Source of the DNA: Nissolia schottii
Taxonomy: Eukaryota; Streptophyta; Magnoliopsida; Fabales; Fabaceae
Direction of reading: 5' to 3'
Length of the DNA stretch: 64,000 nucleotides
Assembly: GCA_003254905.1 (NCBI GenBank)
Contig: QANU01109454.1
Span: forward strand, 205,876-269,875
Below, piece after piece: positions 37,868 to 50,100 of this stretch (its first letter is position 1; every line of letters starts with the position of its first letter). Under the pieces are notes generated by a model, which was given only the letters and a program-made list of their open reading frames with translations, was not told the DNA's origin and searched no databases. A program made the position numbers and the translations under genes.

Positions 37868-38253
37868 GTTTGCAATTTCATTTGAGTTTTGAGTTTTGGG
37901 TTCATTTTGTCTGAATTTACTTCCTCATATTATGGTTAAAATAATATAAAATAAGAGTTTAATGGTCACAAATTGAATTGTACCTTTTAGATTAAAAAAC
38001 TATTCATATAAAATAATTTAGTTAAAGAATATTGTAAAAAGAAAAAAAATTGATGGTATAACAATTTAAATTGGTAATTTCATATAATTTTATTCACAAA
38101 AGTCTGATATCCATTATGATAGGATTCATCGTAACATTTGTGAGTGAAGTTGTTTAATAATTATTAATTTAAGGTGTCATTATGATTGTGTTTGGTATAA
38201 TAAATATGACAAAGAGACAAAAATATAAACACAAGATACATAAAATTCTTATC

Positions 38254-38829
38254 AATAGTTATTAAATTTTAGAGTTAACTCATAAACTCTTACGAGTTTA
38301 CAATTTTACTACACAAAACGAGTTAATATTTGTGTAAACTCTTTTTTGGTAAACTCGTACGAGTTTAAGCAAATTCTCGATTTTACTAGCAACTTTACGA
38401 GTTAAAATCTACCTACGAGTTTACCTTAAGATGTATAAATTTGGTAACTTTTTAGATACTTAGTTGACTTTGTGTGTATTAGACAATATCTATTGAGTTT
38501 ACTAAACTAATTTTATATATTTATCATAATTGAGTTATATTTTATCAAACTATAAAGTAACACATGTACAGAATAAAGTATGACATAACTAAGTGTCATG
38601 TATTAAGGTATATTTTATGATATTTTTTCATTTATTTTATTTTAAAGTTAATATTATTCAATGTCAATTATGAATACAAAATTTAATCATGTTTAGTTCC
38701 TAATTATACTGCTTATAACATATATTTTTTACATATGTAAACTCTTACGAGTTTATAAGTCGAGTTTAGTATTCGAATTTGTTGAGCAGCCTTCACGAGT
38801 TTACTTAAGCTCTCGAGTTTGACAACCTT
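38254..38829. mobile_element. Non-autonomous DNA transposon, hAT- or MULE-like
   Basis: About 576 bp flanked by a perfect 9-bp direct repeat ATTCTTATC (38245-38253 and 38830-38838). Both ends carry clusters of ACGAGTTTA and its reverse complement TAAACTCGT, at about 38287-38426 and 38739-38822. The middle 300 bp lacks them. The right end read inwards is AAGGTTGTCAAACTCGAG; the left end matches it only loosely. Clustered subterminal motifs of this kind are typical transposase-binding sites in hAT elements. There is no coding capacity. Confidence 0.7.
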
Positions 38830-38839
38830 ATTCTTATCT

Positions 38840-41087
38840 CCAACCCAATTATGTGTTTCCCAAAAAACATATTATGGCTCATTTGTATCAATTTCATTGA
38901 AGTATAAAAAAATATAAGAACTTTTAGTACATATGTCAATATTCCTCTGTTGTAGTTATGGTTCCAAACACGATTTATATAATATTGCTATTGAAAACAA
39001 ATTTACACTGTCAACACAGGTCAATTGAATTCATAAAATAAAACAAAATAATCAAATCAAATCAAATCATTGGACACTAAAAATAATTGGTGACGACACA
39101 GAAGAAAAAACGAAACACTTCTCTACAAGTAATGGAAAATATGTTGGGGGTGCCTAATAGTAACACCCTCTCCGTGGTTTTGCGTGAGATCACTGGCCTA
39201 CTTTTTTGTCTTTGGTGATATCTTTTACATTTTTAAAGAAAATGAAATGAGCCACAAACTCAATAACCTGTAGATATAGATAGCAAATGATCACGGTTCA
39301 ATGATTTTTCCAAAATCTCATCAATTTTCGTATTGCCAGCAACGAGGAAATGATTGTTGAAATTAATGGGTCGTTTGCTTGAGGATATATTGAGATATTT
39401 TATATATAGTGGATAAAACGGAATGAAACAATAAGATGATTTAGGGTACAATAGTGATTAAAACCGTTTTGATTAAACAAATTTAAAATATAAAATGAAA
39501 GTTATGAGATGAGAGATTATGAGTTCGTAAGCTTATTTTGAGATTTGAGGAAGGAAAGGGGAATGGAATGAAGGAAAATGAGAGTTGTAAAAGTTGGATT
39601 GTAAGGAGTGAACGACCTTGTCCTCCAATCCAAGTTCTTGTTATGGGTGGCTTCCGTTCGTAGGTCTGAGAGCAAGAGTTTTTTGTTGTTCCTCAAAGAC
39701 GTCCTCAAGTTAGGGTTTCTCTCTTGGCTGATTTTTCTGGTGTGTGTGTTCTATAAGGCCTCCATCTAGATTCTGATGTCCCTTCTCTATTTTCTCTCTT
39801 TTCTTGTCCCTCTTACTCACTTAGAGTTCCATTTTTTCTCCTTGGGTCTTGCTATAAACATGTCACTTTTAGGGCAAGGCCCTCTGCTGCGTGGATCCTC
39901 GTGCTTGTCAGCCTTAATAAAGAAACATCACTCTCAAATCTTCCCTTTATGCAGGTTCTACACTCAATATACCTGGTATGAACAAACATGATTTTTGTCT
40001 TCCTCTCCTAAGTTGTTGTAAAGAGTACCTAAAAGGTATAAAGATGGGGTTTTGTGATGCACTTTCAACAGGCCAGCATAGGGCATCCAAAGGAAGTCTT
40101 AAGGCTGCGTCCGGAGGTTCGCTGAACCCTACATTAGCTCAGCCACAACGAGGGCGTCTTTGTCTCTTTGCTCTCTAAGACCTAAAAAGTTTGTCAAAAG
40201 GCCTTGGAATGGGTCCCATAACATTTTGGAATGTGAGGCAAGATCCAAAGCCATCCAATCCATAACCCCTCATAGTTTTTCTTCTTGTCTCTTTGTGTAT
40301 TTGTCCAGGGCATATTTTGGGACACCACCCTATGCCACACTCCTTACCAACCATATTAGAGACAAGTGTTTGTGTTTTTGGTTTAATCTATCATTGATGA
40401 TTATCCTTAATTCATGTGTTACAAAATAGTTTATATTAAATAGAATAAGTAAAGTAAAATACATGTTTTGTCTTGTTCCTTGGATAGTAAAAATAAAATA
40501 AAACTGCTCAATTATTTTTAAAAGTGTAATAAAATAAAACTAGGATGGTAAAATATTTAATTTGTTATTATATTCATCTCGTTTTATTCTGCTCGAATGA
40601 AAATTTGTTGCAAGGGAGAGTGGAGAAGAGAATGCAAGTTGCTGCTGGTGACGTGCATACATTCTTAAATGAAACTTTCCATTTGTATTCATGACCATAA
40701 TTGGGATGTGTAAAGGTTTTTGCCTCTTTTGTCTACGGACCACAGCCACGGAGCGATTTCATGCTTCGCTCATCTTTTCACAGTGGCGAGATAAAAAGAA
40801 GTAAAAAAAATAAATAAAATAAGTTTAAGGCTGTGTTTGGAGGACTCAGCAGAGAGATACCAGAACAAAATTTTTGATAATTTTTAAATTTTATTGAAGC
40901 TTAAATACAGAGGACAAACTTTTTTGTATAGGGAACATAAAATTAGGATATAAGAAACATTAATGATTTTTGTCTTTATTTTCGTGTCTCTATTCTTTTA
41001 AAATATTTCTAATATCAAACACAATTTAATATACTAACTCAATTTCAATTATGAGATAAGGTAAATAATGTGCAGTCCAATTAATCT
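38840..41087. other. Intergenic DNA with a GC-richer block of unknown origin
   Basis: AT-rich on both sides, but about 39500-40430 is less AT-rich and carries several short open frames (for example 39776-39991 and 40160-40429) without any domain. It could be a degraded captured gene fragment, an old element or a non-coding transcript. No splice-consistent gene could be built. Confidence 0.4.
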
Positions 41088-41089
41088 TA

Positions 41090-41372
41090 CTCCCTCCTTT
41101 TCTTAATATTAATTGTTTTATATTAATAAGCAAAAATTAAGTAAGTAAGTAAATGATTTTAATTTAAAAAAAAAGTTAATTTATTAAACTACCTTTTATA
41201 TATTTCTCTCTTTATTAATTATTTATCACTATTAAATCTTTTTCCTGTCTAACTCTCCACTAAAGATAAAATTAATATATAATCATTAATTCTACGTTAA
41301 GCATACTAAAAAAAATTAATAATATGAAATAATTTAATTTTTAAAAGTGGTCAATATTAAAAAAGGAGAGAG
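41090..41372. mobile_element. Stowaway-type MITE
   Basis: 283 bp with terminal inverted repeats CTCCCTCCTTTTCTTAATAT on the left and CTCTCTCCTTTTTTAATATT on the right (read inwards), flanked by the TA duplication at 41088-41089 and 41373-41374. This is the classic Stowaway (Tc1/mariner-derived) form. It has no coding capacity. Confidence 0.9.
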
Positions 41373-41589
41373 TAATTCAACGCCATGTCATATTTTACAG
41401 GGAAACTAGTTAAAGCCGCTCTAAATATCATCTACGTCATTCATGTTGTATTTACGTGATATTGACATTCTTGCTTTTATTCATTGAAAAAATAAAAATA
41501 AATAAAGAGATCCTTATGTATACATCTATTTTCTTTTTTATCATATAACAAAACTAATTAAGCTCTTTTTCTAATGACTTACTAGCATA

Positions 41590-41590
<1 letters not shown>

Positions 41591-41634
<44 letters not shown>
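41591..41634. repeat. ATT trinucleotide microsatellite
   Basis: About fourteen uninterrupted ATT units. Confidence 0.95.
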
Positions 41635-42160
41635 CCATTGAAGTCGTATATTTTCATATTTATAGTTATTATATTTAATTTAGAATATTTTTTTCTTTTA
41701 AAGTTAGCTTAATTCATTGTTACAAATGGCAATTAGTTGTTAGAATAACCTTTCTCTGTTTTCAATCTAATTTCAACAAAAATGACAATTAGTTGCGCTC
41801 GATCAACCTTAAATAGTCAAGCATTTGGATGACAAAGGTTTAACAAATATCTATGGAATGTGGATGTTTTGAATAATATATAGTTCATACGAACCTAATT
41901 GACGTATTTATGCGAAGTGTTTATTATTATGCGTTCGATTCCCAACCGTCGTTTTGCAATTCGTCTTTCATGGATATACCTAGCTGTCTAAATTTAAGTA
42001 TTAGCACTAGGAAAATAAGTAATGCAAAAATATAGTTTTGAAAATTAGGTAAAGAATCTTATCATTTAACTATTTTTATGATAGATTGTATTATTGTAAT
42101 CTTTCATCATAAAACTTTTTTTTTTTTTGGATCTTTCAAAATCAAAAAACCTTTATTATA

Positions 42161-42425
42161 CTTCATTCTTCTATTTTTTGTTGTCATTTTTTAAACAAAA
42201 ATTTGTCTAAAATTAATTATCATTTAATTAAATTAAGAAAATATTAAATATATATTTTTTTATACTTATACCTTTTTTATCTCTCATATTTCCCATAAAT
42301 CTGTATTATACTCCCTCCCTCCATTTTTTGTTGTTGTTTTTCAAAAAAAAATGTTTAAAATTAATTTTCATTTGATTAGATTAAAAAAATATTAGATGTA
42401 TTTTTTTTATTCTTATACTCTTATT
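42161..42425 (+). mobile_element. Two tandem truncated Stowaway-like MITE ends
   Basis: Two partial copies start after a TA: one at 42161 (CTTCATTCTTCTATTTTTTG) and one at 42311 (CTCCCTCCCTCCATTTTTTG). Each continues with a TTGTTGTC/G block, then TTTAAAATTAAT-like sequence and 'attagatgtatttttttt'-like sequence. The same sequence forms the left part of the element at 57299-57560. The right ends are missing. Confidence 0.6.
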
Positions 42426-42429
42426 ATAG

Positions 42430-43396
42430 AATTAGAATGTACTTAAGCATGAATGTGGTTCATGCTTATATACTATAAGTGAGTAGCTTGTATTATGTCC
42501 GTTGAATTTTTCTATAACCGTGACCTAGATTATTATGAAACTAATTATTTAAATAAATGCGTCTCCTAAAAATTATGTGAGTTAGGTATTTAACGATTAT
42601 ATAGATGTATATTTATGCTTAAGTCACTTCATAAGATTTAGCCTTAAGTTTAATGTATTAAAATGAGCCTTTGCGTATATGAGAGTGGACTCATGTTATC
42701 TCAAATATGAAATCTGTGAGATGCATCTCGAACAGTATCAGATGTCCTGTATGCTAGGCTGCTAGTTAGGAAGATATATAAATGGATAGGCGAGGTAAGT
42801 GCAGCACTGCATTACAGAAGGAGAAAGACATTAATATGAAATAAATATATTTTAATGTTAATTTTGTTATATTTAACAGTAGTGATTAGTAACCCATTAA
42901 CACAAAAAAAGTGATTAGTAACTTGTGCACGTCATGTTGTATGAATAGTGATTGATTGACCACGTCAAATGCGTCCAATCATGCCCCACACTCCACGTGG
43001 GTACGCATGGTCTTGGCTCTCTTCCTCTGCATCCTTTAGCAAACCAACACGTGTACAAGTACAAATGGGTCCCACGAAGTATGTCTCTATCAGCGCTACG
43101 TTGCCCACACAATGACAGGTTCTCTAATCTAAGTTTTATCCTTTCTTTCTTTTGTAGATAACGACGACAATGACACTGAATTTAACCTCGTCAATTCATA
43201 ATCGCCTTGATAGGGTCATAAATACCATGATTAGAGGTAACCTAATGCTACTTTAATCTGACGTAAGGAGACAGGGATGTGATTAAAAATGCAGGGTCTC
43301 GATAAAGAAACATTTTTGCATAGGGAGAATTATAAAACCTCATACTTAATCATATTCATAAAAACCATTCACTTGTCAAGAAATAGTTTTTCTCGA

Positions 43397-43448
<52 letters not shown>

Positions 43449-43865
43449 AAATAAAATATTATCTCTTATTACTAATTGGAAACATTAGACCTACTTGATA
43501 TAAGTAATAAATATATTGATGAAAATAAAATGAGGTATTATAATTTTTTGGAGGAATTAATTTGACTGAGAGTGAAAGATTAATTTGAATGATTTTTGAG
43601 AACTACGGGAATAAATATAATTATTTTTATAACTCAGGAACGGACTAAACTGATATTGACGACTCTAGAAACGAATATGAAAGTTTTTTCTTAATTTTAA
43701 TGCATTTCTTGTGTACAATTAATTTTATATTATCATCTAATCATGTAATGTTATATGAAAGACTTTAATTTTAAGATAGTGAATATAAAAGTCAACTATT
43801 TTTATTTACATAATGATACACAAATAGATAACTATGCAAATGTCTTTTACACCCTTAATAGTTTA
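42430..43865. other. Intergenic DNA with a G-box-bearing GC-richer patch and a TA microsatellite
   Basis: The patch at about 42945-43170 contains a perfect palindromic CCACGTGG (42993-43000) and a further ACACGTGT near 43050, motifs bound by bZIP/bHLH factors. No gene follows on either strand, so function is doubtful. A TA microsatellite follows at about 43400-43443. Confidence 0.4.
43400..43443. repeat. TA dinucleotide microsatellite
   Basis: About twenty-one TA units without interruption. Confidence 0.93.
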
Positions 43866-44162
43866 CTACCTCCATTTTCAAATAATTATGGAGTTTTCAT
43901 TATGTATGATTATTAAGGAGATAATTAAAAAAAATATTAAAGTTAAATTTTTTTAAAAAAATTACAAAATTATTCATGTTATTTTACTTATTTTCATTTA
44001 TTATCTCTCATCTATACTTTATTTTTTATTTACTATTTTCATTAAATAGGAGTATAATAAATAAATAAATATATAATTAATCTTGTCTAAATTTAATAAG
44101 TGAATAACTATTTGTAAAAGTATTAAAATAAAAAAATAATAGTTATTTAAAAACTGAGGTAA
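43866..44162. mobile_element. Stowaway-type MITE
   Basis: 297 bp with terminal inverted repeats CTACCTCCATTTTCAAATAA on the left and TTACCTCAGTTTTTAAATAA on the right (read inwards), flanked by TA at 43864-43865 and 44163-44164. It has no coding capacity. Confidence 0.85.
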
Positions 44163-44164
44163 TA

Positions 44165-47100
44165 AAATCAATCTTTGACTAAAATAAGTCTTTTAACCTG
44201 GCATATATAAGTTGACATAGAGAGCCTAATTAAATTATAAGATAGGAAGGTTTAGGTAGTGATCATTGAAGGTAAAACAATGAGTCAAGGACATACGGGC
44301 AATGTGTAATGTAAAGTTAGAGTGATGTCTAGAAGTCTTAACTTTTGACATACTTATCCTCTTAATCATCTTTAATTATATATGTGTATAAAGTAATAAT
44401 TTTTCTTAAGGCACATTGAGCAGTTTCAAGATAAGGGAAAAGTGAAAAAAACTTTATAATATTATTAGCTCACCTTGACAAACATGAAGTGTGTGTCTAA
44501 GTATAAGTACTATATTTGTTGTCACCATTGAATATATATGAATAAGAATACGAAAGAAAAAGTGTGAAAAAATAAAAGTTTCATATGTTCCGATAAAATT
44601 ATTGAATAAGTGAGAAAGAAAAAATATTTTTTTTAAAGAAGAGCTTAATTTTGATGCACTAAAAGTGTAAAAATATTGATAATCAATTATTTCTCATTTT
44701 TTAGATAAGTAGGTGCAGTGCAATTTTATTACTTAGAGGCCAAAAGTCAAAAAGTATATTTATTGATGTGTAAGTGTATAATTAAATGACAATATAAAAT
44801 TTTTGTATACTATCAATGTATTTTAGCTAAATAAAAAAAATTACATCAAAGTGGGGAAATGAGTTAAAAGTAAAAAATTGAAAATGGTTGAAATAGGAAA
44901 AAAAAGTTAAACACTAAGAAGAGGGAATCCTCTTTATTTATTGTACAATAGATAACAAAATCAAAAGCTTTTTTTTTTATTCAGTGTGATTAGGGGCAGG
45001 GGCAGTACAAAATTGAAAGCAGCGTGGGCAAGTATGCCGAGGATAATGGTTAGTTTCAGTGGGTTTTCTGTTGTGAATGTGCGGTTCGGGTGGCCGTGCT
45101 TTCAGCCTCAGAGAGGCTACTGTTACTGTAACTGCCATATTTTTACCCTTTCATTACTACTGACAAATTGCTTTGGGCCTTAGATTGTGGAGTGGCCAGC
45201 AAGTGGGCCACACCTAGGCTCCACTTGATGAAGAAGCTGTTGCATTTGCCAGCTGTGGGCCCTGGGTCCATTCGTGCCGACCCATTCATGCAACCAGGCA
45301 TCCTATGCCTTTCGATCCCCGAGTTAAGAAATTGGTTCTCTAATCCCTTAGGTTGCAAGACATGAATTATGTTAGGTTTTTACTATATTTTTGTTACTGT
45401 ATTATTATATTTTTGGTTGATGTGGCATGTTTGACGAGGTTGTGATAGTAAATTAGACACAACACTTAGAAGTTAAAATTATATGTAAATATTTGAATGT
45501 GTAAATCACAACTTCATTAACACTCTTTGGTGCTTCTCATAACCTTATTTTGTTGTCACATCTCCTTTAATTAATGTGAGAAATCAGTAAAATATGATCA
45601 CACAGTAATGAGAATGGATCAAAAGCTAATGTAACTAAAGTTTCGCAACTTAAGGGGCCAAAATAATCATACGCACTAACTTGAAGGACTAAAATAATAA
45701 TATTGACTCCTTATTCCCCAATTCATTTCATGATCATAGCTGAACATTTTATTTTGTTGCATCATATGCACCTATGTAGTTTCAATTTCATATAATTATT
45801 GCACTTTTGTAGTTTGGTCACATTACAAAGGCATATAACGCTTGTTAATTTTACTCATATTGAATCAAATTAGTAGACGTGACTTAGGGGTGAATTGTAT
45901 ATCACCATGGTAGCAAAAATTGGCTTTGGCGGCTCATAATGGTGTGGTCCACTTTGGTTAAAATAATCCCCATATCTTAGGAAACTCCACCCTTGTTGCT
46001 TAGCAAAATTATAGACAGCAAAATTGCTAGTGCAATGAATTGATTCATTATAGGCAGAAGAGTCCCAAAAAGATTTGACCCACACTATATTGTCCTCTGT
46101 ATACAAAGACAGCCCAAGAGACTGCCAGAACTACATGTTTTAGTTTGTGTGTGTCAGCAAATGTGATTCTTGCAGATGATTCCTTTGTTGCTACTAAACC
46201 ATGGTATTGTTATTCTCCTTCTTACAATAGTTTAGTTTGGTAATTAGTAATACTACATAATGATATCTAAAGTACTAATTAAATTAAAAAAAAAAGGAGG
46301 GTATAGCTAGCTAGGTGGGTCATTTTGATTTGCAGAATCAGAATCAGGATCTCATCTGTTGTTGTGTAATGCACCAGCCACAATGTAATAAACATGAAAC
46401 AAAATAGAGACTATGGTTTTCCATGTGATATCATGCATTCCAGATGGCTTGGATATACTTGTTTTTGTGACAGATTTTGATTAAATGTACCATGGTATTC
46501 TTCTGTAACAGTTTTCTTATAGCAATATATTAGGGATCAATGGATCCAGAGGATCACCATCTTGAATAATAATTGTACCAAGGTGAAATCTAAGGGGATT
46601 TTTTTTTATTACACCACCATTGTCGTTTTTGAAGCTTCCAACAATTTTGGCTGCAAATTTTTTAAATCATCAAAAACAAAAAATTGGAGTTCTCAAAAGT
46701 TATCAAGGTAGTCTCACTTAGACTTAACTCAAGGGATGAACTTGATAAACATTTAACAAATTTAATGATAATTTTGATGATTTTAAAAGTTTGTTGACAA
46801 AATTTATGAAAGTTGAATACTTTAGAAACAAAAATGATGTTTTACTCTAGATTTTTTAGAGTTAGAATCAAATTTGCTAAACAAAATTAGGTTTAATTAA
46901 CAAGTACCCTTAAGGCACTTGTTAAGGAATTTAAGTGAAAACTTTTTCAGTTTTAAATGTTTTTATTACATTGAAGACTTCAATTTTATTATTTCAATGA
47001 TAACTTATCATTTTAAATTTCTTAACAAATATCCTAAGGACACTTTTTAAGAAAAACCCTCCAAATTTGATGAATGTACTTAATTTCTGTCATAAAAGTG

Positions 47101-50100
47101 GGTTTGCTTAATTAGTACGTCTTATACATCTACATTAGATTATTAGTACATATATTTATGGCAATCTAATAGACATCAGAGGTCCCCCCATTCCTTAAAG
47201 AAAGGCCACTTGCCTTTAAAGTGCTTGAAAAGCAAGTATCTTTCCTTGCCCCCCTCAAAGGCACATTTCATTCATTACGTATTTTCTTAACAAAGTTAAT
47301 GGACGGAATAAATTTGAAGTGGGGGTTTGACAGAAAAAGTAAAAAAGAACGACAATGGAATACTTCCAAGATATACCTGATACAAACATTGCAAGATAAA
47401 ATAGTTAACGTGTGTGCAATAATAACTACATATATTTTCATTATATGATCCACCTCAATACACCCCCACTATCTATGGTTCCCACTTTAGTTCCTTCAAA
47501 TTGAAGTATGCTCATTTTTTCGTTACATTTAATTTGTTCTGCATTTCTTCACATGCATCAGATTAAAATTTGGAGCTATGCATGATGAACATAAAAATTT
47601 ACTTCGATTTTGGCATATGGAGTCCAATTTCATGAGATTCCGGAAATCTTCATAACATCTCTTGCTTTTGATCTCAAATAAAAGTAAAACAAACAAATAA
47701 ATAAGAAAAATCTTATAGCTAGGCCATAATCATTTTCCAAACATAGCAAGATGAGTCCCTATCAATGGGAGTCCACCACATCCATCGTATGAAATAATTT
47801 CTGTGAACAAAATTTGGTGGTAACACAGCTACCAATGAAGCAGGTTGTTCTATCATATTTGTATATATAGGCCATAGGGCTAGCTAGATATATAACTTGT
47901 TGATGATCACAAATCACAATCTTATTGCTCCCATTCTTTTGATTTGTTATTTTCAGCTGAGAGGGAGCTGGGGACATCCATCACAGTGTTTTGAGCACAT
48001 CTCAGCCAAGTTGGATCCTTTCATTATTCACCAATTTGATGTATACTTCTTTTTGGTACATATAAAGGAATTGAGAGAATTTATCTTATAGTAATAATAA
48101 TTGATGAATGATTATGAATGGAAAAATTCAGCACAAATCATTAAAATACATAAGTGAATACTTGGATAGATGTGTAACCTCTATTAACAATTTGCTGAAC
48201 ACATTAATTTTTAGTTCAATTTAACAGATTAATAATTCTTTTTTTCAATTGATTACCAATGCAAGGTTAGTCGTAGGCTCGGGAAGAAAAAACTTGTGTT
48301 AGAAGAAATAATTCTAATATTTTCAATTGGATTAATTAATTTAATTAATGATAGAGTTTAGATACTAATCCAATAAACAATGGAACAAATCAGTTTATAG
48401 AAAACACTACAAAGCAGGGTTTAGAACCACATTTCTAAATCCTAACATAAAAAATTCAACAAAAATATACCTAACAAACCCATTTTATCTTACAACATGC
48501 GTTTCTTCTTCCCCTACTTAAAGATACCCTAACAAGCTACGAGATTATAGAAACAATTTTTGTTTGTCCTATTAATAAGAAATGAAAAGCATATCAATTC
48601 ACAATGGGCCCCATTAACAATTTCTAATTTGTTAGTGTTGCACATCAAACTACAGATCAAAGACACCTGACAGCTACAATTTTCACTCTTCTTAATTTAA
48701 AAAATAAAATAATCAAATCAAGGGCTATTAATTAATTATATAACCCCCTCAAATCATTCCCATTTGTTTAACTAGCCTAGATAGATTCCCTCTTCCCATT
48801 AATTATTTACTCTGCAGCATGATTTCGCCTAATGACCAGTTCACCACATATTATGTAATAAACAATTCACAGGGAATCTTCACTCCTCATAATTCTACAT
48901 AGGTTTCATTTTTTCCCCTTACACGGTTACACCGCAATCAATAATCAACCACCCTCGTCTGTTCATGCAAGCCTATTTCTTCTCTCCCTATAGACCATAA
49001 CTAGCTATATTATGCTAAAGAATAATGATATTTGTATATACTGATTTAATGAGTCCATTGATATTGGGGAACTCGGTGTAAAAATTAAGGATTCCATGTT
49101 GATTAATTTATGAGAAATTAAGTAAAGTCAACTAATTAGAATTTCTAAATTCCTCACTTATTAACGTAAAAGCCTTATTATTTATAGACAAAGTCTCGTG
49201 TATCAATAGACATAATAAATAAGTGTTATGCTAAATATTTATAGATTTTGCTAACAAGTATTTTTTAAAGAAGGAGTAAACCTTTAAATTCAAATTTGGA
49301 GTTGTTAGTATCAATTAAATTCGTCCTCAAGTTATGGAAATGATCATATTAATCTTTGATGTTGTTAAAAATCAGTCAAGTTAATTCATGTGAAAGACTA
49401 ATTTGACTGATGTCAAAATAGACAATTTCAGAAACTAATATAATCATCTACATAATCTAGGGACGAACTTGAACAATATTAATATCTCCATGAACCAATT
49501 TAAAGATTTTAGGAAATTTAAAGTTGAACATTTTGGAGCTTTAAATTGAAAACTTCAATTAAATCTTTTGCAATACTTATTTTAGTCTCTTTGCAATTTG
49601 TTATGACACGAGATCTCTAAAATGTCAATTTCTTGAGAAGCAATCATTCTAACATAGCTATACTCTCAGTGTTCCGTTGCTTGTTTAAAGATAAACGCAG
49701 AAAAAGCCAAGAATTGCAGCTAGTTGGGAATTTAATTGATGTCTTCAAATCGATCTAATTATCTTGTATGCAGTGAATGTAGTAGTATATGTGTGCACAT
49801 GAAAGCGTGTGTGAGGGACAGGACATTGTGGCAACCCCCCGAAATTCAGAGAAGCATCAACGTTGGTAGTTTCAACTTCCATTGGTAACATAACTATTTC
49901 AGAAATTTAATTTAATTATTTAAGACATATATCGTTTGGTACTATGTCACTTTCAATGATCATATGTAGCTGCGTCAGCTAACAGTTACTCATTTCTGTT
50001 GCTGTGACAGTTAACAGAATAGCTCAAATTGCTCTCAGCGCAGTTTATATTGAAGGCATAACGTTGAACAATACAAAAGGTTAAAACTCATACATATAGT

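Noticed and set aside
41930..41960. A 'gcgttcgattccc' word resembling a tRNA T-loop
   Set aside because: No acceptor, D or anticodon stem can be built around it.
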